Assembly (NCBI GenBank): GCA_023055425.1
Contig: JALGPY010000007.1
Span: 20,346,001-20,410,000, forward strand
Source of the DNA: Linanthus parryae
Lineage: Eukaryota > Streptophyta > Magnoliopsida > Ericales > Polemoniaceae
Direction: 5' to 3'
DNA length: 64,000 nucleotides
Shown here: piece after piece, positions 22,362 to 33,352 of the stretch
Layout: every line of letters starts with the position of its first letter
Position numbering within the stretch: the stretch's first letter is position 1
Notes under the pieces: generated by a model
Seen by the model: the letters and a program-made list of their open reading frames with translations, nothing else
What the model was told of the DNA's origin: nothing
Databases searched by the model: none
Program-made: the position numbers and the translations under genes

Positions 22362-23790
22362 TGTTGGAATAGATGCCCTAGAGGCAATCTAGTTTAGTAT
22401 GAATTTGTATATGGCTAGAAAATTCATTTATTATTTATTGGATATTTAATATAATGAAGTCCTTACATTTACAATTGTGTTGTTTATCTTAAATATCCCT
22501 AGTCAAGTATAATGATTAATGGGACAATCATCTATAGACCAGTATGGGGTTGGATTGATATGGAGATATCACGATCCAACACATAGGTGTGCATTACGGA
22601 ATGTTGCACTGGATTGACCCATCACCGAGAAGGCTACATACATGTTATGTTGAGTCACAAGTGCTTCTCGGGTACAATGGTATTGTCATCCTTAGACTTG
22701 AAGTCACTAGATATTCTAGTTGTGGATCATTGTGATCTTGGTAGCGTTAAACGCTACACCGTAACTGGGTAGTTATAAAGGCGTGTACTGGATACAATGA
22801 GAAGCAAGCTTAGAGATCGTAGTGGACGTAGAGAGGATTTGCCCCTCCCACATAACGGGAGCAAATATCCTAGGCCACTCGAAGGATAGTGCTTATAGAA
22901 TGTCTGGCCAGACTCAAATAAATCAATATGGGATATTGATGTTATTTGCACGAATAAGGCTATTCCATGGATCAAGAAACTAGGGATTGGATATACGAGT
23001 GTGACTTGTATGTCTCGTGTCCAATCCGGATATGGAGGCAAAGGGATGAGACAATTACTTGTACAAGGTTGTCTAGATGACTATTCTATTAGTTGGCTAG
23101 AATGGATGTTTTGCTAGAAACCGCTCCATATTAGCAAATAGTTGCTACCAACTAGATAGAACCTATGGGGTCACACTCTATATAGAGTTGTACTAGATTT
23201 GGAATTAATTAATTGGATTAATTAATTAGAAGGATCACTTTGCAAACCCTTGCAAACTTAGTAGGGACTAATTTGCAAGGAAGGGACTAAATTGAATTCT
23301 AGTTGGACTAGAATAAGTCCTTTAGGTAGTTAACAAGGAGTTGTTGGACTATATAAAGGACCCTCCTTCCTTCCTTCCTCATAACTTATGCTCATTAGTG
23401 ATCATAACAAGAGTGGGAGAGAACAAAGGAGAGAGAGAGCAAGCAACAAGGAGCCGACGCCGCCCCTTGCCGCCGCCCCCTCACCCCGTCGGCCAAAAGA
23501 GGGCCGAGCCCCTCTTTTGTCTCGTTTTGCGTGATTCCTTCACCCTCCTCTTATTCCGGGCTAGCACCAAGGAGTTTGGGAGATCTAGGAGCAACTCTAG
23601 GCGTGGATCAACTATAGAGAACGTGACACTATTCGCGTTTGAAGTCATCAAGGAGAACCCAAAGGTGTGTTTATGATTTCTTACCTTCACCTATCGTTAT
23701 GCATCTAGACTTGTGATCCTTGGAGGGTTTTGCATGGTTATTTGTTTGATTATGCTTCCGTTTGCGCGATCCATGAATCAAAACCCTACA
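22362..23790 (+). repeat. 3' LTR of the Angela element (1429 bp)
   Basis: It has the same ends and length as the 5' LTR. Differences seen by eye are single-base changes near 22466, 22810, 22974, 23041, 23177 and 23553. TATA at 23350-23358. Confidence 0.96.
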
Positions 23791-23795
23791 ATATT

Positions 23796-24033
23796 ATCTG
23801 TTGAAACTTGTGAAGAAGCTCCAATCTTTGAACCCAATTTTGATTTAATCCTTCAATGATAAGGACCTTGGATGTAGGGTTTTGAAATCCCTGATAATGC
23901 AAACAATTTCCATCCCTAATTTCTGAAATTGATACCAGAAACTGTTCATCTTTCTTCCCATAGATCTTGAATCTCGAAATTCAAACTGAAGTGTGCATAT
24001 TTCTCCCCCCTTTTTTCTTGCTTTTCCGCTGGA
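23796..24033 (+). other. Remaining 5' leader of the PMD gene
   Basis: This is 238 bp between the Angela TSD and the ATG at 24034. It is AT-rich and has no ORF. Pyrimidine runs near 23950 and 24001-24020 could include an intron end in the leader, but I cannot place one firmly. Confidence 0.5.
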
Positions 24034-27000
24034 ATGGCAAAGACAAAAGGAACTAGACCCACCAAGGAGGACGAAGAAATACCTGATCTTCCAGAAGCTC
24101 TATGGCGAAAAGCCCCCTACCTGGGTGGCAAGTACTTCTACCATGCGAGGGTTAAGGCAAAGAAACTGCCTGCTTCTGTCCCTAATGAGGGATTGCTAAC
24201 ATTAACCCCTCCAGTTAACTCGGCCTTGCTTGATTTGATTGGCTCCGAGGACGTGTTCGATTGGGAATCGAAAATGGGTACTTCCCGTATGCCGCGATTT
24301 CCACCCAAGCTTTTGTTCAGAAATTGGACTACATGGATGAATGGATTGACCATGTGTTGACCAATCATGCTGTGACTCTCAACGAAGCCGGCGTATACTT
24401 CGCCGTTCGTGCTATGAAGGGTGCTGCCGTGAAGCTGGACCAGTCCATGCTTTTAAACCTTCTTTCCCGCTACTCGCCTGCGACTCACACTTTTCACTTT
24501 GCTGAGTTTGAGGCTGCTCCCACGCTCGAGGACGTGCACATGCTGTATGATCTGTCTCCCATGGGTGAGGTGGACCCTTTGAGTCCCTTGAGGACGGATG
24601 CGGAGATTGCTTTGCACACGCAGATGGATGAATGCTTGTCAGAGGTAAAGAAAATCTCCACCCGGTGGACCACTACAAAAGCCCTTCCTGACTGGCAGTT
24701 GGTTGACACGTCTGCGAAGAATACTTGGAATAAATGGGTTGCAGTACTTCTTCCGTGATTACGCGAACAGCAGCATTACCAAGAAGCTTCTGATTCAATA
24801 CCCAGAGGCCAAGAACTACGTGGAAGGTAAAGGCTATCACTTGACCCTTTGTGCTTTCCTCTGTGTCTGGCTGTCGAGGTACTTAATCAATGGTCACCCG
24901 CACGATGGGGTCTTCTATCACGTTCTGCCGCTTGCTGTGAAACTGGCCCTTGGCCAGAAAGTCGCACTCGGACCCTTGGTCTTGGGCACGCTGTACTACA
25001 GACTGGATCAGCTAGTTGTGGCCATGAAAGAATCGCGTGGCCGCCTCGACATACTGACTTTCGTTAACATTGCCTTTTTGACGATGTGGGTCTTTGAGCG
25101 ATGGCCTTCCTATGCCCCAACTGCTTCTAAGCCCAACAAGTGGTGTCCCCCAGGCGCGATGGAGGAGCGTAACAGCGGCAGAGCTGCGAGGTGGTTCGGA
25201 ACAAACAATACCAAGTGCGTTTGGAGTCTGATATGCGACAATCGGCAAGAGTTCATAGCCATGCCCTATGTCATGCGTATTGAAAACGTGCGATGGTTTC
25301 CAAAGCTGTACCCTTCTAAGGGTGTTGTCTTCTCAGAAGAGCTCCTCTTCGAAGATGGATCGCATTTCCATGAGCGCTATCGCGAATTCTTTTGCTGGTG
25401 CCTGCGAGGTTCCCTTCCTGCTCCCGCAGAGCATATTCGTGAGCTCGCGCTGAGGTATGAGAGGATTACCGTGGATGTTGATCCCACTCGCGTTTCTCCC
25501 CAGTTCGGCTTTGATGCAGTGGCACCATCAATCTGGCCACAGTCTATTATCAGAGGCTGCTATAAGCGTTTGTTGACAAAGGAGTGCAAAACAGTCTTCA
25601 TGAGCAACCTTCCCTTTGAGCAACCTGCGGGTAACCGCGAAGGTGGTTGTTTTAAGAACTGGCTCGCATACTGGCACGCCCAGCAGACAAGATTTGAGAC
25701 GCAGTCGGCCCCTCAGCCAAGCATAGCTCCTTTGATCAAAAGAAACTCTTTTCCGTTTCGTCCCAATTGCAGTCTGGACGAATCTGAATATGGTTGCTAC
25801 TCATTGTTGGATCATGAGAACCATTTGTGCCCTGCCATCATTCTGGATGAAAAGATCGCTGCAGGTAGGAAAGGCGACTCGCATGTCATCATATATAGCG
25901 AGACTTTTGCTAAGGTAAGAAACTTCTTTTGCATGCGCTAAGCTTCTTTATTTTCACATATTGACATCTTTATTCTACACTGCTTGCTGTAGTGCCATGT
26001 GCGGAGGTTTGCATCCGGCGACCGTTCCAAATCACTGGTTAACACCATTGTTACCACAAGAAGACAAGGACAGACATTCCTGCTAGCATTGAGGATGGAC
26101 CCTGAGGTCGAAACCAGGATTCGCGAGGTCATGAATGCTTTTGCTGACTCGCTGATAGACAATGCTCCGGCCTTGTCTCCTCCTAGAGATAATCCGTCTC
26201 CTCCAGCGACTGTCGCGCCAAGAGCGAAGAGACCCAGGCAAAGGGGAATTACGATTTCTTCCCCTAGAAGCGCTCCAACTTCTCCTCCGGCGAGGTCCCT
26301 TTCTGCCAAGGACAAAGGCAAAGGCCGCATGCCCAGTAAAACGCGGAAGGAGCTCGCAGTAGAGACCTTCATTCCATTCGGCCAGGAGGAAGAAGAGGAG
26401 AGGCGGGAGCCAAGAGAAGGAGATGAAGAAGAAGAAGAAAGAGCAAATGTGATACATGAGGAAGAATCAGGAGGTATCTCCATCGCGTTTCCCTTCTCAT
26501 TATCGTAACTCTTTTTCAACTTGATTTTGAACCAGTCATTTCTTCGCAGATGATGATGATGAGGAGACCATCAGTGGCCTTTTGGCCAAGAGGCAGAAGA
26601 GGGGTGCTCATTCTGGCATTTCTGACGAACCCATAAGCGAGAACGTTCTCGCCGAGTCCAGGAAGACAGCTGTCGAAGCTGCTGAAAGGAGAAGAAAGCG
26701 AGAAGAGGAGGAGCTCGAGCGCGTGAGGCAGAGGAGCCTCGAGGAACAACATGTTGACGACTTAGTACATCCAACTGATGAGGAAGATGTGCTTCCCGAA
26801 GAGGTGGCTCCTCGAGTTGAGGAGGAGGATGCGGCTCCAGAAGAGGATGCAGCAGCTTTGGAGCAAGCCCAAGCAGATTTTGAAGAAATCGCAGGCGGAA
26901 ATGAAGGTGAGATTTTTAATCTCGCAGTAACTTATCGAGATGTTATTGTCGGTGCATTAAAGCATGGTGTGTCAAAAGCTGACATTCGCCGTTGGCTAGT

Positions 27001-28332
27001 AGGCAAGTGCGGTGAACCCTCAGGTAATCACTCGAACGATATGCGTGAACTAGGCTTAACAACTCAAAACATAATCATGACTAGTTTCTTCGCGCCCCAG
27101 GTCACGCTCATTTTAAAGACATACTTAACGAGGACACCCTAATAGGGCAAGGTTCCACATCCTTAGCATATGACGAGGATACTGCAATCCCACCTTCGCG
27201 TGGAGGTGCTTGCTCTTAGCTTTAGCAAAGATAGTAAAATAACGTACGATACAAGTTACCTCACACCGTCGCATTTTGTATCGCAGGCAATGCTGATGAA
27301 CCAGTGCTGGAGCAAAGAAGTCAACCTTCTGCGTCCTATGTCCCGGTGCCGAGTTCTCATACCGAGAAGCCCGTCGCAGCTGCTGAATACGCAGGAGAAC
27401 CTCTTGAGGACGTCATTGAACTTTCTGATGATGCCGAGGCTGACACTGTGCTAATGGAGGACGATGTCCATGCTAGTGCTGAGGAAATGAGAACAAGTGC
27501 TGTTGATGCTACCGCATCTGAGAGTGTCCCTCGCCAAGTAACTTCGGCTGCTACTACGTCTCCAGCGATGACTGAGTCGGCTGCACCTCTTCCTGCGTGG
27601 AGCTTTTGGGGCTCGCAGGTCGGGGCTGCAATCGCAACTGGTGCGGCTTATACTCTTCCCCCCAACTACGAGGAGTTAGAGCTCGCAGCTGATAGAAGGG
27701 CAATGGAGCGAGGGCAATCTTCAACTACCCCAGTGATGCGCATTCCTTCTCTGCGCGATATCCTTGAAGGAACTGGTATGTGGTGATTTGCTGTCCGCAT
27801 TTCGCATCCTTCATTCGCGAATTTGATAGTATAACTTGGTTTTGACATTGCTTCAGGTTTGAAGCAAGCCGATGTGGACTGGCTAGTTCGGATGCGCCTC
27901 ACCTACCCCCAATCATTTGCGAGATCTCTGGAGATAGGGCCCTTTGACAGGAGGCTGTTTCTTACCGAGGCCATTTGGATTTTGGAGCAGCTGTCTGCGG
28001 CCACTCCTGCGACCATTTCTCCTCAGAGTGCCGAATTGCTTTTTGGCATGTGCCAAAATCTTCTCGCCAAATTTCAAGGCAGGCTGGGTTTCAAGTTTCT
28101 TATGAAAAGAGTTACCCTGATCCGCGCAGCCGTAACTTTGAAACTCGGCCACCAAAACCTCACAGCTGAGAAGCAGAAGGTAGAGCAGCAAAAGCAAAAG
28201 GTTGAAGAGGCTATGAAGCTCTATCATGAGATGAATGCCAAGTGCGAGCAATTGAAGCAGGAAGTAGAGCAGGTAGAGAATCTGAGCCGTCAGTTCACCC
28301 CTCATGACTCCTTGATCAAGGGTTTACTTTGA
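24034..28332 (+). CDS. Six-exon plant-mobile-domain protein encoded antisense in the Tat element
   Basis: The start is the ATG at 24034 (MAKTKGTRPTKEDEE). Exons that fit in phase: 24034-25914, 25993-26473, 26550-26906, 27101-27205, 27287-27775, 27857-28332; all introns are GT..AG. AATAAA follows at 28355. The product is about 1,260 residues. The N-terminal ~620 residues resemble the plant mobile domain (PMD, aminotransferase-like), with THTFHF and APTLEDV near residues 150-167 and LCVWLSRYLI, HVLPLAVKLALG, LVLGTLYYRL further on. Then come a basic/proline-rich part, a very acidic part and a C-terminal coiled coil (EKQKVEQQKQKVEEA). Two single-base shifts in exon 1 (near 24270 and near 24735) break it, so this copy is likely a recent pseudogene. 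PMD-like antisense ORFs are known from Tat elements; their role is unclear. It is cut off from its promoter by Angela. Confidence 0.82.
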
Positions 28333-28354
28333 TTTTTGAATTTGAAAAGTAGAA

Positions 28355-28360
28355 AATAAA
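28355..28360 (+). terminator. Polyadenylation signal of the PMD gene
   Basis: A canonical AATAAA begins 23 bases after the stop codon at 28330-28332, inside an A-rich stretch followed by a T-rich stretch at 28395-28412, as in plant 3' ends. Confidence 0.6.
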
Positions 28361-28484
28361 TAGCTGAGACATTAATGTAATGTTGCTAGGGTTTCTCCCC
28401 CTTTTTTTTTCAAAAACAAAAGAATCGAAGTGCCCGTTTTGCCCTGTTCGGGATTTGCTAGAATATCTCTGTGCATATCTAATA

Positions 28485-28736
28485 TGACGTCAGCAATTGA
28501 TATTCTGCCTTGATTTTCGCGCTAATTGCTCATTAGATAAGCACGCTTTCCTTGGGAAGTCCATCCGAATCACGACCATCCGTCATTAATTAGGATAGGC
28601 AACTGAATCGTCGTAGCCTTTAGTAGGGTAATTGATCGTTACCGCTTTTCAAGGCGTAAGTGATTGACCTTACCCTCTTTTCAAATTCTGCTGACTCATC
28701 TTGGCAACTGAAGAGTCTCCACAAGGTCTATATAAA
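28485..28736 (+). promoter_or_regulatory. Putative promoter of a second antisense unit
   Basis: A palindromic TGACGTCA is at 28485-28492 and a strong TATATAAA is at 28729-28736. The only following ATG-led frame of note starts at 28773, so the 5' leader would be about ten bases, which is short. The same palindrome occurs upstream of the PMD gene, which suggests related control. Confidence 0.45.
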
Positions 28737-28772
28737 CCCTGCCTTTTTCCATTTGGGTTCTTCATCCCAAAA

Positions 28773-29105
28773 ATGTGCTTTGCCGTGAGTCCTTATGACT
28801 GCTGGCTTCAACGCTTATTTTCCGTTGATTCATGGCAACCTGAGTTTGCGCTTTTTGCTATAGAAATAGTTTCCAAGATCCGCTTTATGAGGCTTACTGA
28901 TCTTTGTAACCTTCATGGAGAGGATGCAGATAATACCTCACTTTTGTTCGAAGAATTTTCTTCGTCTATTATGTTTGCAGATCATGTTTCCGGCCGCCTC
29001 CCGGTGAGGTGCAGCGCCGTAGTGACCTTGCTACCGACTCGTAATGAACGGCGGGATTCTCCTCCAGCATCCCTGGAGGAGAATTTCTTGCCTCCTCGTT
29101 CTTGA
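28773..29105 (+). CDS. Unrecognised 110-residue ORF, antisense in the Tat element
   Basis: The ATG at 28773 lies 37 bp after a TATA box. The product (MCFAVSPYDCWLQRLF...) has a hydrophobic/aromatic N-terminal half, an acidic middle (HGEDADNTSLLFEEF) and a basic, proline-rich end. I do not recognise a family. No other frame on either strand is more convincing, and no pol sequence remains here. A GTGAGG donor-like site at 29004 with an acceptor-like CTCAG at 29107-29111 would give a shorter alternative end; this is untested. The support is position after a promoter, not homology, so it may be non-coding. Confidence 0.35.
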   Translation: MCFAVSPYDCWLQRLFSVDSWQPEFALFAIEIVSKIRFMRLTDLCNLHGEDADNTSLLFEEFSSSIMFADHVSGRLPVRCSAVVTLLPTRNERRDSPPASLEENFLPPRS

Positions 29106-29699
29106 ACTCAGGGTGGCAAGCCAATGCGCTTGTCTATCCGAACCAGGAGCCCATTGCCAGAGGAATGACTGCTCCCCTGTTTTGCACGGCTGCACACGCC
29201 GGAACAGGTGGTTCCTCTGGTACATATCTTGATCAGACAGAGGCCTTGTCAGAACCTGAGATCTTGGACGTAGCGTCACGCAGATCTTGCTGCTAGGGAC
29301 GTAGCGAATGGCGAGCTGATCTCTTCGCAGGAGCGCCCTACTTGCTACAGATCTTTGGTCGCAGATCTGTGCATCGCATAGCTGGTGTTAGGACCGTTAG
29401 GTTCATCCTTTTTCAGCTAGGATTCCCGCGATGTGTAACTTCTTGTTCGTAAGTTACTTTTTTAGATGTATTGTAAGCCATGTTGGCTGCGTAGTTAGAT
29501 TTGAGCTTTTTTCGCTTGTAAGCTGCTATCTAAACAGATAAATTGTAAGTCCTTTTGACTCATAATGATAAATCGCTTTGTATGATCTGCTGTCTTGCTA
29601 CAACAAAATACAATTTCGCATGCGTATCGGCAGATTTCGCCTTGTGTAATGCCATATACACACTTTGTATTGTTTTTAGATCATTCGAGATCGTGTCTG
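29106..29699. other. No gene seen; 3' region of the Tat element
   Basis: Short frames on both strands overlap each other without family resemblance. T-rich runs around 29455-29530 with repeated ttgtaagc phrases could hold the 3' end of the short + strand unit. Nothing else is supportable. Confidence 0.5.
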
Positions 29700-30262
29700 C
29701 GCAGCTGTGCCATCTTGGCAGATGGCTTGTGATTCGCCTTAGATTCAAGTGCGAGTTCCATCTTATCAGATAGACCTTTGGAGATCACTTAAGATCGCTT
29801 TTGCATAATACTGCCATCATGGCAGATAGACTTAAGAACTATTTTAAAATCACATTTTTATAGCGTTGCTATTGCGGCAGATAGGCATGAGAGATCATTC
29901 AAGATCATGTTTGCATGAGCTGCTATCATAGAAGATAGGCTTAAAAGATCACTTAAGATCGTTTTCACATGAGCTGCTATCGTGGCAGATAGGCTTAGAA
30001 GATCAATTAAGATCATTTTCGCATAGGCTGCTATCATGACAGATAGGCTTAGAAGATCAATTAAGATCGCATTTGCATAGGCTGCTATCGTGACAGATAG
30101 GCTTAGAAGATCAATTAAGATCGCATTTGCATAGGCTGCTATCGTGACAGATAGGCTTAGAAGATCAATTAAGATCACATTTGCATAGGCTGCTATCGTG
30201 ACAGATAGGCTTAGAAGATCAATTAAGATCGCATTTGCATAGGCTGCTATTGCGGCGGATAG
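29700..30262 (-). repeat. 54 bp tandem array in the Tat 3' untranslated region
   Basis: The unit contains gcataggctgctatcgtgac and agaagatcaattaagatc and recurs every 54 bp. The four units nearest pol (about 30020-30240) are almost identical; units decay progressively toward 29700, giving roughly ten in all. On the minus strand the array is an open frame of 18-residue repeats (LIDLLSLSVTIAAYANA), which is a consequence of 54 being divisible by three. Tandem arrays just after integrase are known in Tat-type elements and can seed satellites (established). Confidence 0.92.
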
Positions 30263-30472
30263 GCTTTGGCTAACAGTAATAATAAACCAAATGAAGCAAT
30301 ATAAACGGCTACAAGTATAAAGTTCTTCTCATTTGGGAGAAGTCTTTTATTATAGAGCTCTCATGTGGGAGAGATGAGATTACAGTTCTCTCATATGGGA
30401 GAGATGATGCGCAAATCATAGCTATACATAGCATAAGGCAACGTTGTAATAGAACGCATAACATGAGAGAAG

Positions 30473-31627
30473 TTAAGGATAGTACTTCTTAATCCAGCGC
30501 ATGTTGACTGAGCTTGGGGTTGAGGTCGTTCCGTGCAACCTCCGTATGCTGCAGTAGCCACTGTCAAAGACTTCTGTTACTTCGAAGGGCCCTTCCCAAT
30601 TGGCTGCGAACTTTGGGTGAGCCGCCTCTCGCATGCAATGGTCAGATGCGCGCAGGACCAAATCTCCAACTGCAAAATCTCTACGTTGGACTGTTTTGTT
30701 GTACGCACGAGCGATCCTTTCTTGATACCGCTTGTTGGTCCTTTTAGCTTGTTCTCGCTTTTCTTCCAGCAAGACTAAGTCATGATCGCGTTGATTGTCG
30801 TACAATGCGTGGAAGGCCAATCTTGCCGAATTAACTTTCACCTCCGCAGGTACCACAGCCTCAGCCCCATAGCATAAGAGGAATGGTGAGACCCCTGTGG
30901 GTGTCCTTGGAGAAGTTCGGTAAGCCCACAGGGCTATGCTTAGAGAATCAACCCACTTTTTGTGGTCATCTGCGACCATCTTGCTCAAGATCCTCAACAG
31001 CGTCTTGTTGGTCGCTTCTGCTTGCCCATTCCCCTTCGGGTAGTAGGGGGTGGAGCATATCTGCCTGATGTTGTATTCTGCTAGCTTCGCAGCCACCTGG
31101 CGATTAACAAAAGGAGTGCCATTATCTGAAGGGATAGTGTTGGGAATTCCGAACCTGCATATGATGTTTTCTTGGATGAAATGGACCACAGCTAGCGCAT
31201 TTGCCGTCTTCAGTGGTAACGCCTCCACCCATTTGGTGAACAGCTCAGTCGCGGTGAGAATGAAATGATTTCCATGCGAAGTTAGTCGGATGGGACCAAT
31301 GAAATCTAGAGCCCATGTGTGAAATGGCCATGGCGTTCCCAATGCATGTAGATCTACAGTAGGGGCGTGCACTAGGTTTCCTTTGAATTGACACTCCTGG
31401 CAGCGTCGTACTTTGGTGCGGCAGTCAGCCTCCATCGTGGGCCAGAAATATCCAATTGAGAGGAGTTGCCTGCATAATTTCGCACCTCCCTGGTGTTCCA
31501 CCTGATGAGAAAGGTCCATGACTTCTTGTGCTTCCCTGCCGTCTAGGCATCGCAGCAAGTTGACCTCATGGCCTCTTCGCCAAAGTAGGTTTTCTTGTAC
31601 CACGTATCGGGATGCTTTCCTCTTCAA
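30473..31627 (-). CDS. Tat integrase
   Basis: This is an intact 384-codon frame. The N-terminal zinc module has H (DLSHQVEHQGG) and C (CRRCQ-like VRRCQECQ). The catalytic core has D in WALDFIGP, D in PSDNGTPF and E in GNGQAEATNK with the usual spacing. It continues with WAYRTSPRTPTGVSPF and a C-terminal tail with FAVGDLVLR and NWEGPFEV and ends MRWIKKYYP before the stop at 30473. It is separated from the RNase H frame only by an in-frame TAG near 31629, so it was the C-terminal part of one polyprotein rather than a gene with its own start. It catalyses insertion of element cDNA. Confidence 0.93.
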   Translation of the reverse strand: MKRKASRYVVQENLLWRRGHEVNLLRCLDGREAQEVMDLSHQVEHQGGAKLCRQLLSIGYFWPTMEADCRTKVRRCQECQFKGNLVHAPTVDLHALGTPWPFHTWALDFIGPIRLTSHGNHFILTATELFTKWVEALPLKTANALAVVHFIQENIICRFGIPNTIPSDNGTPFVNRQVAAKLAEYNIRQICSTPYYPKGNGQAEATNKTLLRILSKMVADDHKKWVDSLSIALWAYRTSPRTPTGVSPFLLCYGAEAVVPAEVKVNSARLAFHALYDNQRDHDLVLLEEKREQAKRTNKRYQERIARAYNKTVQRRDFAVGDLVLRASDHCMREAAHPKFAANWEGPFEVTEVFDSGYCSIRRLHGTTSTPSSVNMRWIKKYYP

Positions 31628-31630
31628 TTT

Positions 31631-33349
31631 CTAAGCTTCTTTTCTCGATTCGGGTACGGTGCTCTGGGTGAGATAATCGAAGAGTGGTTTCCTCCAATCC
31701 GCATCATCGTCAGTTAGAGCGATGAGTAAAGAATCTTTGATCAGTGCACAACTCTCGCACTTTCCCTGTATTAGTGCTGCGGCTGTTGACATGTCTGGCC
31801 AGTGAATGCCATATCTCTGAGCCTTCCGATAGATTAACACTTCACTTTCTCCGCAAGCATGTTGGTGAATCTTCTCTAGCAGCAGCTGTCCCTCTTGCTC
31901 GGAGACGCATCGCATAAGTATTCCGCCAGGGCCCTTGTAGTAAAGGGTGTTTTCATGTATGCAATACCCCTTTGTGAGTGCCCAGCTCTCGCTGCTTGTG
32001 CCTTCTGCGATGGCTTGTAAGATTGCCTTTCTCCAGTCCGCATCGTCCATGTGTTCATCGTCGCATGCGTCTTCTGTTAACGCCGACGATGTTCGCACTT
32101 CGATCGAGATTCTTGCGGGACATTTGTCGGTACTAACCTTGGATCCCAAGGTGGCCAAAGCGTCTGCATGCCTGTTGTCCGCTCGGGGCTTGTGCTCGTA
32201 CCTAACGTCGCAGAATTGCTGCACCAACTTTTGTACCAAAGTCCGGTAGGACAGAAGGTTTATCTCCTTCAAACCGTACTCGCCCGAGGCTTGCTTGACG
32301 ATTAGCTTGGAGTCCCCCATGACTGTCAAGTTGCTTACTTCCAAAGCTTTCGCTGCACGAAGTCCCGCGATGAGAGCCTCATATTCTGCTTCGTTGTTAG
32401 TGACTGCGAAGTCAAGCTTGGCGAACATCTGTATGACCTCTCCATCTGGTTTGGTCAAGACTATCCCAATGCCTCCGCATTTCCTTGTCGACGAGCCGTC
32501 GAAGTGGAGCGTCCAATAGGGTACATCGACTGCATAGATTTCAGGTCCCTCGAGTTCTTCTTCGATCACAGGCTCATGACTGTTGTCGGGGAACTGTGCC
32601 AACAAATCCGCTACCGCCTGCGACTTGATCGCCCGCGGCCGAACGCATGTGATATCAAACTGGGAAATGGTCATATACCATTTTGCCAATCTTCCTCCAG
32701 GAGTAGTGTGAGTTAGCAAATATCGTATGGGATCACTTTTTGTAACCACCACCACTTTGTGCGACGCAAAGTAGTGTTTTAACTTCTCTATTATGAAGAA
32801 TAGGGCAAGGCAATGACGCTCAATGTCCGCGTACCTTGATTCTGCGGGCTGCACAATGCGAGAGATGTAGTATATGGGCCTTTCTTGACCCTCGTACTCC
32901 TGAGCCAAAAGTGCTCCTATGGATTTCCTCGTTGACGTTAGGTACAGCAAAAGCGGCGATCCCAACTGAGGCGCGATCATTATTTTTGAAGACGTCAGCA
33001 GCTCCTTTAGCTTCCCGAACGCAGCTTCGTGCTCCGGGGTCCAGTTGTATGCGGCATCTTTTTTGAGAAGATTACTGAAACAGAAAGTAATCTCGGCAAT
33101 CGCTGGGATGAATCTTCGCAGATACGATAGCTTCCCAAAGAATGTCTTCAAGGCACTCTGGTCATGCGGCGGAGTCATGCTGATGATGGCTGAAACTTTC
33201 GCAGGGTCAGGCTCGATTCCTTGACGATGTACCACGCATCCCAAGAATTTCCCTGACGTTACCCCAAATGCGCATTTCATAGGGTTCATCTTCAGCTGAA
33301 AGCGTCTGCATCTGTTGAATACTTTCCGCAAATATGCCAGGTGATCCAC
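31631..33349 (-). pseudogene. Tat RT C-terminus, RNase H and second (archaeal-type) RNase H
   Basis: The 572-codon frame begins in the RT thumb (RKVFNRCRRFQLKMNPMKC, FGKLSYLRRFIPA). The first RNase H follows (LLYLTSTRKSIGALLAQEYEGQERPIYYISR, YADIERHCLALFF). A second RNase H comes after it: LHFDGSSTRKCGGIGIVL with D, NNEAEYEALIAGLRAA with E, VMGDSKLIVKQASGEY with D, and NRHADALATLGS with D. That second domain, archaeal-type aRNH, is characteristic of the Tat lineage. The first RNase H lacks some usual acidic residues (LTSTRKSI where D is expected), consistent with the second domain supplying activity. The stop codons at both borders are in frame with their neighbours. Confidence 0.9.
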
Positions 33350-33352
33350 CTC

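Larger units (their letters stand above)
15296..23790 (+). mobile_element. Angela-lineage Copia retrotransposon, complete with LTRs
   Basis: Both LTRs are 1429 bp (15296-16724 and 22362-23790) and start TGTTGGAATAGATGCCCTAG, the signature start of the Angela/BARE group as I know it. The 5 bp duplication ATATT is at 15291-15295 and 23791-23795. Primer site, long leader, one gag-pol ORF and polypurine tract are in order. I counted about six LTR differences (~0.4%), so the insertion is recent. It splits the 5' leader of the antisense PMD gene of the Tat element. It is not autonomous as read, because pol has a frameshift in RT. Confidence 0.96.

Noticed and set aside
29858..30178. 106-codon frame with 18-residue repeats
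   Set aside because: It is produced by a 54 bp tandem array, whose length is a multiple of three; there is no start context or homology.
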